Below, one piece after another: positions 37,707 to 47,847 of a stretch of DNA of 64,000 nt. The notes under the pieces are model-generated. The model made no database searches, was not told the DNA's origin, and saw only the letters and a program-made list of their open reading frames with translations. Source of the DNA: Lysinibacillus parviboronicapiens (GTDB taxonomy: Bacteria > Bacillota > Bacilli > Bacillales_A > Planococcaceae); contig NZ_PYWI01000001.1 of assembly GCF_003049575.1 (NCBI RefSeq), forward strand, positions 248,001 to 312,000, given 5' to 3'. Numbering within the stretch: position 1 is the first letter of the stretch; every line of letters starts with the position of its first letter. Made by a program: the position numbers and the translations under genes.

Positions 37707-39401
37707 ATGGCATTTGATGGCTTATTTACGTATTCGATGACAGCAGACCTTCAGCAATTAGTGGCAGGTCGCATAACTAAAATACATCAACCGAACGCTC
37801 AAGAGGTTGTCTTACAAATCCGTGCGAATGGTGGAAATCACAAATTACTGTTTTCCATTCACCCATCGTATGCACGTATCCACCTTACTGGGCAGACGAT
37901 AGAAAACCCTGCAGAACCCCCAATGTTTTGCATGCTTTTACGTAAGCATCTTGAAGGTGGTTTTATTGCTTCTATTAAACAGCATGATTTTGATCGCATT
38001 ATTATAGTAGAAATTGAAAGTAAAAATGAAATTGGCGATCCAATTGTACGTGAACTGCATGCAGAAATTATGGGCCGTCATAGTAATCTGCTATTAATAG
38101 ATAAGGAACAGAAGAAAATTATTGATAGCCTAAAGCATTTATCTCCTTCCGTGAATAGTTTTCGAACGGTATTACCAGGACAGCCCTATATCGCACCACC
38201 TGCACAAAATAAATGGCATCCTTTAACAGTTACGGATGAACAAGTAACAGCGTTTTTCTCTGAACAGCTAACAGCAAAGGATGTAGTTTCTCAATTTGTC
38301 GGCTTCTCTCCGTTACATGCTGAAGAATTATTATTTCGTATCACAGCATCACCAAATGTAGTAACGTGCTTCAAAGAGTTTATGGCATTATTTAATGATG
38401 GTGGAAATGAACCAATGTATGTACTAGCCAATAACAAAACTTATTTCTCCCCGATTGCGTTAACACACTTGCAGGGTGAAGCGACAGTATATCCGAATGT
38501 ACACGAACTATTAGACCGTGTTTTTTTTGCACGTGCAGAACGTGACCGTGTTAAACAACAAGCGGGTGATTTAGAACGTTGGCTACAAAATGAAATTGAT
38601 AAATTAACTTTAAAAACGAAAAAATTAAATAAAGATTATGAGCGTGCCTCAAAACTAGATCAATTTCAATTGTATGGCGAACTATTAATGGCCAATATAT
38701 ATGCCTTTGAAAAAGGTATAAAGGAAGTAACTGTCACAAACTATTACAGTGAAACTGCCGAGCAAATTACCATACCTATCAGTGAGCGTAAAACACCGAT
38801 TGAAAATGCACAAAGTTATTACACAAAGTATACAAAAGCAAAAAATGCACTGATTATGGTCAAGGAACAACTGGAAAAAACAAAAGAGGAAATTGCGTAT
38901 TTTGAAATGCTTGCACAGCAAGTACAACAAGCTTCACCTGGAGATATTGAGGAAATACGAGAGGAATTAGCAGAACAAGGTTATTTAAAAATGCGTCACG
39001 CTAAGAAAAAGAAAAAACAATCGAAGCCAGAGCCGGAACGTTATATATCATCAACAGGTGTGCAAATCTCTGTCGGAAAAAACAACAAGCAAAATGATAT
39101 GCTGACATTTAAAATTGCTAGACGTACAGATATCTGGCTGCATACTAAAGATATACCTGGCTCTCATGTCGTTATACATGCTAGCGAGCCAGATGATACG
39201 ACCTTACGAGAAGCAGCAACACTAGCTGCATACTTTTCAAAAGCTCGAGACTCCTCATCAGTGCCGGTAGATTACACAGAAATACGACAAGTGAAAAAAC
39301 CAAATGGCGCTAAACCTGGTTTTGTTATTTATTTTGAACAGAAAACACTATTCATCGATCCAGATGAAGCTGTCATTTTGCAGTTAAAAAAACAGTCTTA
39401 A
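37707..39401 (+). CDS. rqcH: Rqc2/FbpA-family ribosome quality control protein RqcH
   Basis: NFACT-family protein that binds peptidyl-tRNA on split 50S subunits and adds C-terminal Ala tails marking stalled products for degradation; also known as a fibronectin-binding protein. The 564-residue protein has an NFACT-N domain (MAFDGLFTYSMTADLQQL) containing the required Asp-Arg pair in HDFDRII, a long charged coiled coil (about 270-440), and the NFACT-R domain (IWLHTKDIPGSHVVIH). The ATG at 37707, behind AAAGAGGAATTCAT, is preferred over a TTG at 37689. Confidence 0.93.
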   Translation: MAFDGLFTYSMTADLQQLVAGRITKIHQPNAQEVVLQIRANGGNHKLLFSIHPSYARIHLTGQTIENPAEPPMFCMLLRKHLEGGFIASIKQHDFDRIIIVEIESKNEIGDPIVRELHAEIMGRHSNLLLIDKEQKKIIDSLKHLSPSVNSFRTVLPGQPYIAPPAQNKWHPLTVTDEQVTAFFSEQLTAKDVVSQFVGFSPLHAEELLFRITASPNVVTCFKEFMALFNDGGNEPMYVLANNKTYFSPIALTHLQGEATVYPNVHELLDRVFFARAERDRVKQQAGDLERWLQNEIDKLTLKTKKLNKDYERASKLDQFQLYGELLMANIYAFEKGIKEVTVTNYYSETAEQITIPISERKTPIENAQSYYTKYTKAKNALIMVKEQLEKTKEEIAYFEMLAQQVQQASPGDIEEIREELAEQGYLKMRHAKKKKKQSKPEPERYISSTGVQISVGKNNKQNDMLTFKIARRTDIWLHTKDIPGSHVVIHASEPDDTTLREAATLAAYFSKARDSSSVPVDYTEIRQVKKPNGAKPGFVIYFEQKTLFIDPDEAVILQLKKQS

Positions 39402-39407
39402 AGTGTG

Positions 39408-39437
39408 AAAATACGATGCATTTTGCATCGTATTTTT
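39408..39437 (+). terminator. Terminator after rqcH
   Basis: Stem AAAATACGATGCA / TGCATCGTATTTT with a three-base loop and T run, six bases past the stop. Confidence 0.9.
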
Positions 39438-39647
39438 CTTTTTAATTAACTCCTATGTAATCAGCACTAGACAACTATATAAAAATAGATTCCCTTATGG
39501 TTTCCTCAGTCGTTGTTTCCTAATTGATATTACGCGCAAAAAAAATTGTGAACAATCTGCACTGTTTATGCAAACCTTTATTGACTTAACCTCTTGTCAA
39601 AGCTAAATTTAATTCAAATTAGTAATATAAGAAAGGGCGTATACAAT

Positions 39648-41333
39648 ATGTCTGTAGGCAAAAAATTAAGCTTAGGTTTTTTCTCGATTATACTCACTTT
39701 ATTTATTTCTTTAGTTATTCTGTTTTTACAATTTTCAAATATCGAGAAAAAAGTAGAAAATGCACTAGATAACCGTGTTGCCCTCGTCGAGCTAGCAGAT
39801 AATATCCAATTTGAGCTAGCCATGCAAGGACTATTCATTCGTGCAATGTTTATTGAGGATACGGTCAACAATAAAGAGAACTTTGAAAATTACTCAACTA
39901 TGTTGGATAAACACGTTGCAGAGATGATGGAAAAATCCGATTCTGCTCAAATGGACGTATTTGCAAAAGATCTCAATACATACAATGATGCCTTTAATGA
40001 AGCGGCTGATCAGGCCATTAATCTACATGATGCTGGTCGATTAGATGAAGCTTTACAAATTGTAAATGGTGGTGCCCAACTAGCAAACAAAGGACTATTA
40101 GAGGTGTCAGATGAAATTGTAGCTTACCAAAAAACCCAATTAAGTAAGGTAACTGAAGCGTCTAAACAAGCAGTAAAAAGCGCTCAAATAATTTCGGTTA
40201 TTGCACTTGTAATCGGAGTAAGTCTTGGATTATTCCTTGTCTTTTTTGTACAACGCACGATTTCTCGTCCTTTAAAAACAGTTGTAGCCGCTGCCAACAA
40301 TATCTCGAATGGTGAATTATTCCACAAAGATATTTCCTTCCAATCTAAAGATGAAATCGGCCAACTCGCTGTGGCTTTTAATTCTATGAAAGGTAATTTA
40401 CGAAGCCTATTAGCACATATCCAAGGTAATTCAGAGCATTTAACAGCTTCTGCTGAAGAACTCACTGCTTCTACAGAAGAAATTGCTGCGACCAACGATG
40501 AGGTGACAGTACGCATTGGTGAAACAGCCGAAGCTGCGGCGACTGCTACAACAGCAGCCAATGAATGTGCACATGCAATGGATGAAACGGCAACAGGTGT
40601 ACAACGTATTGCTGAAGCAACCCAACAACTTCACACTAGTGCAGTTGAAACATCTGAAGTGGCGAACATTGGTAATACAGCAATCGAAGAAGCACAGCAA
40701 CAAATGAACGTAATTTATGATTCTACGCAAATTATTAATAACCTCGTACAAAAGTTGAGTAAGCAATCCGAAGAAATAAGCAATATTACAGCAGTGATTA
40801 CTTCAATTACCGATCAAACCAATTTACTTGCACTAAATGCAGCAATCGAAGCTGCACGTGCTGGTGAACACGGGAAAGGCTTTGCTGTCGTAGCTGACGA
40901 AGTTCGTAAGTTAGCTGAAGAATCGAAGCAATCAGCTAATCAGATTGTTGCGTTAACTCAAGATATTCAACAGGATACGCAAAATGTGGAAAATGCAGTA
41001 AGTGACGGTCTCCAATCTGTAACAGATGGTGTGAAGATTATCAGCAATGCTGGTCAAGCCTTTGAATCAATCGTCACAGCGATTAGTTCTATGACAGATC
41101 AAATTGAAGATATTTCCGCCACATCCGAAGAAATTTCCGCCAGTGCCGAACAAGTGGCTGCATCTGTCGCTGAAATTGCACACGGAGCTTCTACAAGTGC
41201 AAGCCATACACAAATTGTTGCGGACGCTATGAAAGAACAAGCCGATACAATGCAACAAGTAAACTTCGTTGCAACAGATTTAAGTGAAAAATCTTTAGAT
41301 TTACAAAGCCAAATAAATCAATTTAAGCTTTAA
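39648..41333 (+). CDS. Methyl-accepting chemotaxis protein
   Basis: Membrane chemoreceptor that signals to CheA and CheW. The 561-residue protein has a first transmembrane helix at about residues 10-30, an extracellular four-helix bundle of about 150 residues (4HB-MCP type), a second transmembrane helix at about 175-200, a HAMP domain ([20 protein letters not shown]) and a long cytoplasmic coiled coil with the hairpin tip [20 protein letters not shown] and [13 protein letters not shown]. Ligand unknown. The start at 39648 (MSVGKKLSL), behind GAAAGGGCG, is preferred over 39594. Monocistronic. Confidence 0.95.
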   Translation: MSVGKKLSLGFFSIILTLFISLVILFLQFSNIEKKVENALDNRVALVELADNIQFELAMQGLFIRAMFIEDTVNNKENFENYSTMLDKHVAEMMEKSDSAQMDVFAKDLNTYNDAFNEAADQAINLHDAGRLDEALQIVNGGAQLANKGLLEVSDEIVAYQKTQLSKVTEASKQAVKSAQIISVIALVIGVSLGLFLVFFVQRTISRPLKTVVAAANNISNGELFHKDISFQSKDEIGQLAVAFNSMKGNLRSLLAHIQGNSEHLTASAEELTASTEEIAATNDEVTVRIGETAEAAATATTAANECAHAMDETATGVQRIAEATQQLHTSAVETSEVANIGNTAIEEAQQQMNVIYDSTQIINNLVQKLSKQSEEISNITAVITSITDQTNLLALNAAIEAARAGEHGKGFAVVADEVRKLAEESKQSANQIVALTQDIQQDTQNVENAVSDGLQSVTDGVKIISNAGQAFESIVTAISSMTDQIEDISATSEEISASAEQVAASVAEIAHGASTSASHTQIVADAMKEQADTMQQVNFVATDLSEKSLDLQSQINQFKL

Positions 41334-41345
41334 GCAAAAAAAGCT

Positions 41346-41377
41346 GCGCATTTCATCCAATGAAATGCGCATTTTTT
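41346..41377 (+). terminator. Terminator after the chemoreceptor gene
   Basis: Stem GCGCATTTCA / TGAAATGCGC with loop TCCAA, followed by ATTTTTTATA. Confidence 0.9.
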
Positions 41378-41920
41378 ATATGATGTATGTTAAAAATACC
41401 CCCTCCAAATTATTTCAAAAAAATATAATCTGCTATTTCCCGTCTTTAAATAATGTATTTTTTCTTAAAAATAGTACGTTTTTTTCTTATATTTTCTTTA
41501 ATCTCCTTTTTTATCATTTTAAAAGCATAATCCTAGATAAATACAAAACAAGATTCTTATATATCATTAATAGATAATATTATTCAGGTTTTTCGATAAG
41601 GTGTTACAAAAAAATCCGCAATAAAAAAACCAAAAAACTTAGTTTTACAAAGATTTTCTACAAAACTATATAAATTTCTTAAGGTATTACAACCGTGACT
41701 TTTGATTCATTTTTCAAACAGTGATAATATTATCAAAAAAATAGGAATTTTCCGTATAGTAAGTCATTTTTTCGTTTTTATTTTATTTTTGATATTTGAA
41801 GTTAGAATTTATCAAATTTTCATCATTTAATCACTTTCGTTCATTAAAGTGGTAAATCGAAGAAAATTATTATTCTTGGCAATGTCAGATAATACTATAT
41901 AAATTTGAATCTTTTTTATT
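41378..41920. other. Long AT-rich gap upstream of oppA
   Basis: About 540 bases with no gene. Short A/T-rich plus-strand frames here have no Shine-Dalgarno and unlikely composition. The length suggests an extended regulatory region for the opp operon, but I see no clear operator. Confidence 0.4.
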
Positions 41921-41948
41921 TTGTACACAATGACTTTTTTGGTATATT
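41921..41948 (+). promoter_or_regulatory. Promoter of the oppABCDF operon
   Basis: -35 TTGTAC (41921-41926), 16-base spacer, -10 TATATT (41943-41948), 48 bases before oppA, whose ribosome binding site is AAGGGGG. Confidence 0.6.
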
Positions 41949-41996
41949 AAATAGGAGCTTCACAAAAGGCTTAAAAATTGTATAAGGGGGATTCAC

Positions 41997-43652
41997 ATGA
42001 ATAAGAACAAAAAGTTTTTATTACTAACAGTCCTTGCAGTATTTTCTTTAGTACTTGCTGCATGCGGCTTCGGGGGAGATTCGTCAGATAATTCAAAAGA
42101 CGGTAAAAAAGATTCTGGTTCATCAGAAACTGCTTCTTCTAAAGAGTTAAATTTAGTTGTAGCTTCTGAACCACCATCTTTACATCCACAACTTGCAACA
42201 GATTCTACATCTAGTGCAGTCTTAATTAATGTATTTGAAGGTCTAACTCGTTTAGATGCTGATGGCAAACCAACTCCAGCGATTGCTGAAAAATGGGACG
42301 TAAGTGAAGATGGTTTAACTTACACTTTCAATTTACGTGATGCAAAATGGACAAACGGAGATCCAGTAGTAGCTGGCGATTTCGTATATGCTTGGAAATG
42401 GGCTTTAAATCCAGAAAACTTATCTGAGTACGCTTCTGTATTTTACCCAATCAAAGGCGCTGAAGCTTATAATTTAGGCGAAGGTTCTGCTGATGATGTA
42501 GCAATTAAAGCTGAAGATGATAAAACTTTAGTTATTACTCTAGCAAACCCAACTGCTTACTTCTTAGAATTAACAGCATTCAAAACTTACCTACCTGTTA
42601 ACCAAAAAGTTGTAGAAGGTAATGACGAGTGGTACACAGATGCTGGTGAAAACTATGTAACAAACGGTCCTTTCACGTTAGATGATTGGAAACACAATGA
42701 TTCATTAGTACTTAAGAAAAACGCTGATTACTGGGATGCTGCGAATGTAGCATTAGAAACAGTAAATATCGGTATGGTTGAAAACGAATCAACTGCTGTT
42801 ACTATGTTTAAAAAGGGTGAAATCGATTATTTAGGTTCTCCTTACCAAACTGTAGCTCTTGATGCTATTGACGGTTTCAAAGCTGATAAATCTTTACAAA
42901 TTGCTGACTATGCAGCGATTTACTGGTACAAATTCAATACAAAAGATAAAATTACTGGAAACGCTAACATTCGTAAGGCGTTAACTTTAGCAATCGATCG
43001 TCAAGGTTTAATTGACAACATTACTAAAGGTGAACAAAAACCTGCATTAGGTATGGTTCCAGCTGCGATCTCTGGCTTTGAAGAAGACCGTGGTTATTAC
43101 AAAGATAACGATATGGAAGGTGCAAAAGCTGCACTTGAAGCTGGTATGAAAGAGCTTGGCATTACTGATCCAAGTCAAATTAAAATCAATGTTTCATTTA
43201 ATACATCTGAAGCACACGCTGCTATCGCTCAATACATCCAAGAAGGATGGAGCAAAAACTTAGGTATTACTGTTGGTCTTGATAACTCAGAATGGCAAGT
43301 TTACTTAGAGAAACTTAATGTTCTAGATTACCAAGTTGGCCGTATGGGCTGGATCGCTGACTACAACGATGCATACACATTCTTAGAAATGTATGACACA
43401 GCTGAGAACGGTAACAATGATACTGGTTGGGAAAATGCTCAATTCAAAGATTTATTGAAACAATCTGTCGCTGAAATTGATCCTGCTAAACGTCTTGAAC
43501 ATTTAAAACAAGCAGAAGCAATTGCTATGACTGAATTACCAATTGCACCAATTTATTACTACACTAACCTTTATGTGAAGAATGATAAGGTACAAAATAT
43601 GGCTCCTGACCGCATTGGTAATATCCAACTTAAATCAGTTGACATTAAATAA
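41997..43652 (+). CDS. oppA: Oligopeptide ABC transporter substrate-binding lipoprotein OppA
   Basis: Extracellular peptide-binding lipoprotein of a family 5 ABC importer. The 551-residue protein has a lipoprotein signal peptide with lipobox LAAC (Cys23), then the SBP family 5 landmarks: NVFEGLTRLDADGKPTPAIAEKWDVSEDGLTYTF, NIRKALTLAIDR and a C-terminal EQ/AEAIAMTELPIAPIYYYTN. First gene of an operon with oppBCDF; an attenuator-like hairpin follows it, typical for raising binding-protein levels over the membrane subunits. Confidence 0.95.
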   Translation: MNKNKKFLLLTVLAVFSLVLAACGFGGDSSDNSKDGKKDSGSSETASSKELNLVVASEPPSLHPQLATDSTSSAVLINVFEGLTRLDADGKPTPAIAEKWDVSEDGLTYTFNLRDAKWTNGDPVVAGDFVYAWKWALNPENLSEYASVFYPIKGAEAYNLGEGSADDVAIKAEDDKTLVITLANPTAYFLELTAFKTYLPVNQKVVEGNDEWYTDAGENYVTNGPFTLDDWKHNDSLVLKKNADYWDAANVALETVNIGMVENESTAVTMFKKGEIDYLGSPYQTVALDAIDGFKADKSLQIADYAAIYWYKFNTKDKITGNANIRKALTLAIDRQGLIDNITKGEQKPALGMVPAAISGFEEDRGYYKDNDMEGAKAALEAGMKELGITDPSQIKINVSFNTSEAHAAIAQYIQEGWSKNLGITVGLDNSEWQVYLEKLNVLDYQVGRMGWIADYNDAYTFLEMYDTAENGNNDTGWENAQFKDLLKQSVAEIDPAKRLEHLKQAEAIAMTELPIAPIYYYTNLYVKNDKVQNMAPDRIGNIQLKSVDIK

Positions 43653-43698
43653 TTCAGATTTTTTAAAATTAAGTATTATTTTGTAAAGCTCTACAGCG

Positions 43699-43745
43699 AA
43701 GAGCTGCCTCGTAGTCGACTTCGACTAGCGGGTCAGCTCTTTTTA
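43699..43745 (+). terminator. Attenuating hairpin between oppA and oppB
   Basis: Outer stem AAGAGCTG / CAGCTCTT followed by TTTT, with an inner stem TAGTCGA / TCGACTA. It lies in the 148-base oppA-oppB gap. Confidence 0.8.
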
Positions 43746-43800
43746 AAATACGAAGGCATATATTTGTCTGAAAATTGACAAATAGAAGGAGGAGTTTCAT

Positions 43801-44730
43801 GTGATTAAATATATTTTGAAAAGGCTGATGTATATACTTCTCGCGCTTTTCGTCATCGTAACGGTAACGTTTTTCTTAATGCGCCTTGCACCTGGTAGTC
43901 CATTTGCGAGTGAACGTAATTTCCCACCTCAAATTGAGGAAAAGTTAAACGAAACGTATGGATTAAATAACCCTTGGTATATTCAATATAAAGATTATTT
44001 AATCGATACGGCCACTTTCAATTTCGGTGAGTCTATGAAGTATAAAGCGCGTTCTACAAATGATATGATTTCTGAGAGCTTCCCTGTTTCTTTAACTTTA
44101 GGGATTGAAGCTATGCTATTGGCAGTTGGATTCGGTGTATTAATAGGCGTAGTTTCCGCGCTTTATCATAATAAGTTCCCGGATTATTTGGCAACGTCCT
44201 TTGCGGTGCTCGGCATTTCTGTACCATCATTTATTTTGGCTGGATTAATGCAGTATTTCCTAGCATACAAACTTAATTTATTCCCGACCAGTGGATGGAA
44301 TGGCTTTATATATAGTATATTACCTGCTTTAGCCATTGCATTTACTCATATGGGCTTTATTGCTAAATTAACTCGCTCAAGTATGCTTGAACAAAACAAT
44401 AGTGATTATGTAAAAATGGCACGTGCCAAAGGTCTTGGTAAATGGACGGTTGTCTTCCGTCATACATTACGTAACGCCCTTTTACCTGTCGTTACTTATT
44501 TAGGTCCATTAACAGCTGGTGTTGTTACAGGTAGTTTCATTGTGGAACAAATCTTCGCAATCCCTGGACTTGGTAAGCACTTCGTTCAAAGTATTACAAA
44601 CCGTGATTATACAGTTATCATGGGAACGACAGTATTCTACTCAATCATCCTTTTATTTGCGGTTCTCATCGTAGATATTTTATACAGTGTAATCGATCCG
44701 CGAATTAAGTTGAAGGGAGCGAAAAAATAA
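43801..44730 (+). CDS. oppB: Oligopeptide ABC transporter permease OppB
   Basis: One of the two membrane subunits. The 309-residue protein has six hydrophobic segments, the N-terminal [22 protein letters not shown] signature of DppB/OppB, and the EAA loop [31 protein letters not shown] start behind GGAGGAG; an ATG four bases earlier would stop at once. Its stop overlaps the oppC ATG. Confidence 0.93.
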   Translation: MIKYILKRLMYILLALFVIVTVTFFLMRLAPGSPFASERNFPPQIEEKLNETYGLNNPWYIQYKDYLIDTATFNFGESMKYKARSTNDMISESFPVSLTLGIEAMLLAVGFGVLIGVVSALYHNKFPDYLATSFAVLGISVPSFILAGLMQYFLAYKLNLFPTSGWNGFIYSILPALAIAFTHMGFIAKLTRSSMLEQNNSDYVKMARAKGLGKWTVVFRHTLRNALLPVVTYLGPLTAGVVTGSFIVEQIFAIPGLGKHFVQSITNRDYTVIMGTTVFYSIILLFAVLIVDILYSVIDPRIKLKGAKK

Positions 44731-45653
44731 TGACGCAACAACAACCAATTGACAAAGATATGTTTAAAATTGTCGGTGGAAATCATGAGGCAACTGAAAG
44801 ATTAGCAGATAAATCCGTTTCCTTCTGGAAAGAAGTTTTTATCCGTTTTTCACATAATAAAATGGCGATTTTTGGTTTAATCGCGTTAATTATTATTATT
44901 TTGATGGCCATTTTTGCCCCAATGTTATCTCAATATAAATACAGTGATCAACTTGGTGTTTATAATGCCCCACCATCTGCTCAATTTTGGTTCGGAACAG
45001 ATGATTTAGGCCGTGATATTTTCGTTCGTATTTGGGCAGGTGCTCGCATTTCCCTTTTCATTGGGATTACTGCTGCCGTTATTGACTTAATCATTGGCGT
45101 GCTTTGGGGAAGTATTTCAGGTTTAGCTGGCGGTCGTGTTGATAATATTATGATGCGTATTGCTGACGTATTAACCGCTGTTCCTTACCTACTAGTTGTA
45201 ATTGTTTTACTTGTTGTTTTACAACCAGGTTTAGTTCCTATGATTATTGCCCTTTCGATTACAGGTTGGATTAACATGGCTCGTATCGTTCGTGGTGAAG
45301 TATTATCCATTAAAAATCAAGAATACGTACTGGCTGCCCGTACTTTAGGTGCAGGCACAGGTCACTTAATCTTAAAACATTTAATTCCAAATGCACTTGG
45401 TGCTATTTTAGTAACGATGACATTAACAATTCCATCTGCTATTTTCACAGAATCATTCCTAAGTTACCTTGGTCTTGGGGTTCCTGCTCCGAATGCATCT
45501 TGGGGAACAATGGCATCGGAAGGGAATAAAGCGATTGCTAATGCTCCATGGCGTTTGATTTTCCCAGCAGTGTTCATCTCACTGACAATTTTTGCATTTA
45601 ACGCAGTCGGTGATGGCTTACGTGATGCACTAGATCCTAAACTACGTAAATAA
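44730..45653 (+). CDS. oppC: Oligopeptide ABC transporter permease OppC
   Basis: Second membrane subunit, 307 residues. A cytoplasmic N-terminus (about 40 residues) precedes six transmembrane helices. The family motifs are WFGTDDLGRDIFVRIWAGARISL, the EAA loop YVLAARTLGAGTGHLILKHLIPNALG and ESFLSYLGLGVPAP. Overlaps oppB by one base. Confidence 0.94.
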   Translation: MTQQQPIDKDMFKIVGGNHEATERLADKSVSFWKEVFIRFSHNKMAIFGLIALIIIILMAIFAPMLSQYKYSDQLGVYNAPPSAQFWFGTDDLGRDIFVRIWAGARISLFIGITAAVIDLIIGVLWGSISGLAGGRVDNIMMRIADVLTAVPYLLVVIVLLVVLQPGLVPMIIALSITGWINMARIVRGEVLSIKNQEYVLAARTLGAGTGHLILKHLIPNALGAILVTMTLTIPSAIFTESFLSYLGLGVPAPNASWGTMASEGNKAIANAPWRLIFPAVFISLTIFAFNAVGDGLRDALDPKLRK

Positions 45654-45667
45654 GGAGGTGGCTAAAA

Positions 45668-46723
45668 ATGAGTAAAAAAATATTAGAAGTAAAAGATTTA
45701 AAAGTAAATTTTAAAACCTATGCAGGTATTGTACATGCCGTACGCGGTGTAAACTTTGATTTAAGTGAAGGTGAAACATTAGCGATCGTTGGAGAGTCAG
45801 GTTCTGGTAAAAGTGTTACGAGTAATGCGCTAATGAAACTAATCCCACAGCCACCTGGTATTTATGATTCAGGACAAATTTTATTTAATGGCCGTGATTT
45901 AATACCGTTAAGCGATAAAGAAATGTCAAAAGTACGCGGAAATGAAATAGCTATGATTTTCCAAGACCCAATGACAAGTTTGAATCCGACAATGAAGGTC
46001 GGACGTCAAATAACTGAAGTTATTTTACAACACAAAAAAGTTTCTAAAGACGAAGCTAAAAAACGCGCAATTGAACTTTTAACTCAGGTTGGTATCCCCT
46101 TCCCTGAAAAACGTTTTAACCAATACCCACATGAATTTTCAGGCGGTATGCGACAACGTGTTGTAATTGCCATTGCATTGGCAGCAGATCCAAAGCTACT
46201 TATTGCCGATGAACCAACAACAGCACTTGATGTAACAATTCAAGCGCAAATTTTAGAATTGATGAAAGAAATTCAAAAGAATTCTAAAACATCTATCATC
46301 TTCATTACACATGACTTAGGTGTAGTGGCCAATGTCGCTGACCGTGTTGCGGTTATGTACGCTGGTCAAATCGTAGAATATGGTACTGTGAACGATATTT
46401 TCTATAACCCGAAACATCCTTATACATGGGGATTACTTGGCTCAATGCCTGACTTAGATAATAATGCAGATGAGCTATTACGTACGATTCCTGGCTCACC
46501 ACCAGACTTAATTCACCCGCCAAAGGGAGATGCGTTTGCGGCTCGTAATGAATTTGCAATGGCCATTGATTATGAACAAGAACCGCCTATGTTCCAAGTG
46601 AGTGAAACACATTTTGCAAAGACTTGGTTATTGCATCCTGATGCGCCAAAAATTCCACTTCCAGATGCTGTTGCTAAACGTATCGAGGGCTTTTTAGCAA
46701 AGGAGGAACAATTCAATGGCTAA
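45668..46723 (+). CDS. oppD: Oligopeptide ABC transporter ATP-binding protein OppD
   Basis: First ATPase subunit. The 351-residue protein carries Walker [10 protein letters not shown] loop [12 protein letters not shown], signature FSGGMRQR, Walker [13 protein letters not shown] and the switch His in ITHDLGVV. Its C-terminal oligopeptide/dipeptide domain is Cys-poor: the usual iron-sulfur-type cysteines are absent. Its last 8 bases overlap oppF. A decayed copy of the oppD/oppF junction lies at 52,010-52,360. Confidence 0.94.
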   Translation: MSKKILEVKDLKVNFKTYAGIVHAVRGVNFDLSEGETLAIVGESGSGKSVTSNALMKLIPQPPGIYDSGQILFNGRDLIPLSDKEMSKVRGNEIAMIFQDPMTSLNPTMKVGRQITEVILQHKKVSKDEAKKRAIELLTQVGIPFPEKRFNQYPHEFSGGMRQRVVIAIALAADPKLLIADEPTTALDVTIQAQILELMKEIQKNSKTSIIFITHDLGVVANVADRVAVMYAGQIVEYGTVNDIFYNPKHPYTWGLLGSMPDLDNNADELLRTIPGSPPDLIHPPKGDAFAARNEFAMAIDYEQEPPMFQVSETHFAKTWLLHPDAPKIPLPDAVAKRIEGFLAKEEQFNG

Positions 46724-47642
46724 AACCGGAGCAAAGAAAATACTAGAAATTAAAAACTTAAAGCAACACTTTGGAACGCCAAATAACCCTATTAAAGCAG
46801 TCGATGGCATTAGCTTTGATGTATATGAAGGCGAAACACTTGGACTTGTTGGTGAATCTGGTTGCGGTAAATCAACGACTGGTCGCTCTATTATTCGTCT
46901 ATATGATATTACAGATGGCGAAATTATCTTCGACGGTCAAAACGTTCATGGGAAAAAGTCTAAAAATGACTTAAAGAATTTCAATCGTCAAATGCAAATG
47001 ATTTTCCAAGATCCATACGCGTCATTAAATCCTCGTATGACAGCTGGTGAAATCATTAGTGAAGCTTTTGATATTCACGGTCTTTACAAAAACAAAGTAG
47101 AACGTCGTGAAAAAATCACCCAGTTGCTTGAAGCTGTTGGATTAAACAAAGAGCACGCTAACCGTTATGCGCACGAATTCTCAGGTGGTCAGCGTCAACG
47201 TATTGGAATCGCGCGTGCACTAAGCTTAGACCCTAAGTTTATCATCGCTGATGAACCAATCTCAGCGCTTGACGTATCCATTCAAGCACAAGTTGTTAAC
47301 TTATTAAAACAACTACAAAAAGAACGCGGCTTAACGTATCTTTTCATTGCCCATGACTTATCCATGGTAAAATACATTAGTGATCGTATCGCTGTAATGT
47401 ACCGTGGTCAAATCATGGAAATCGGTAAAGCAGATGATATTTATAATCATCCTGTGCATCCGTATACAAAATCGTTACTATCAGCGATTCCACTTCCAGA
47501 CCCACTGTCTGAAAAACGTCGCCAACGTATTCCATATCAGCATACAGAAGTGGACGAGAGTGCAACATATCATGAAGTTGGTGAACAACATTATATTTAT
47601 GGTACCGCTGATCTTGTAAAAACTTGGATTGCTAAAAGATAA
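46716..47642 (+). CDS. oppF: Oligopeptide ABC transporter ATP-binding protein OppF
   Basis: Second ATPase subunit, 308 residues. Walker A GESGCGKST, Q loop MIFQDPYASLNP, signature FSGGQRQR, Walker B FIIADEPISALD and FIAHDLSMV are all present, and the C-terminus has the HPYTKSLLSAIPLPDP motif of OppF. Last gene of the operon, followed by a strong terminator. Confidence 0.94.
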   Translation: MAKTGAKKILEIKNLKQHFGTPNNPIKAVDGISFDVYEGETLGLVGESGCGKSTTGRSIIRLYDITDGEIIFDGQNVHGKKSKNDLKNFNRQMQMIFQDPYASLNPRMTAGEIISEAFDIHGLYKNKVERREKITQLLEAVGLNKEHANRYAHEFSGGQRQRIGIARALSLDPKFIIADEPISALDVSIQAQVVNLLKQLQKERGLTYLFIAHDLSMVKYISDRIAVMYRGQIMEIGKADDIYNHPVHPYTKSLLSAIPLPDPLSEKRRQRIPYQHTEVDESATYHEVGEQHYIYGTADLVKTWIAKR

Positions 47643-47648
47643 TACATT

Positions 47649-47683
47649 ATCCATCCTTCATTTTTTGTTGGATGGATTTTTTA
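47649..47683 (+). terminator. Terminator of the oppABCDF operon
   Basis: Stem ATCCATCC / GGATGGAT followed by TTTTTTATTTT, six bases past the oppF stop. Confidence 0.9.
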
Positions 47684-47692
47684 TTTTGTTTT

Positions 47693-47725
47693 TGGCACAG
47701 CAAGTCTTGTAAAAAATGGGTAGTA
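47693..47725 (+). pseudogene. Possible fragment of a second oppF 3' end
   Basis: GGCACAGCAAGTCTTGTAAA encodes GTASLVKNG before a stop, close to GTADLVKTW at the end of intact OppF only 80 bases upstream. About 20 of 27 bases agree. Short enough that chance is possible, but the position beside the terminator and the larger relic at 52,010 make duplication debris plausible. Confidence 0.35.
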
Positions 47726-47847
47726 TAAATCAATAACGATTACTCGACATTTTGGGTATCCAGAAGACCACCACTTCTTAGATATCCATTTTTCTATGTG
47801 GCTTCAATTCCTTCGGATATATGGTTCCCTTTATATACTTTATTTAA

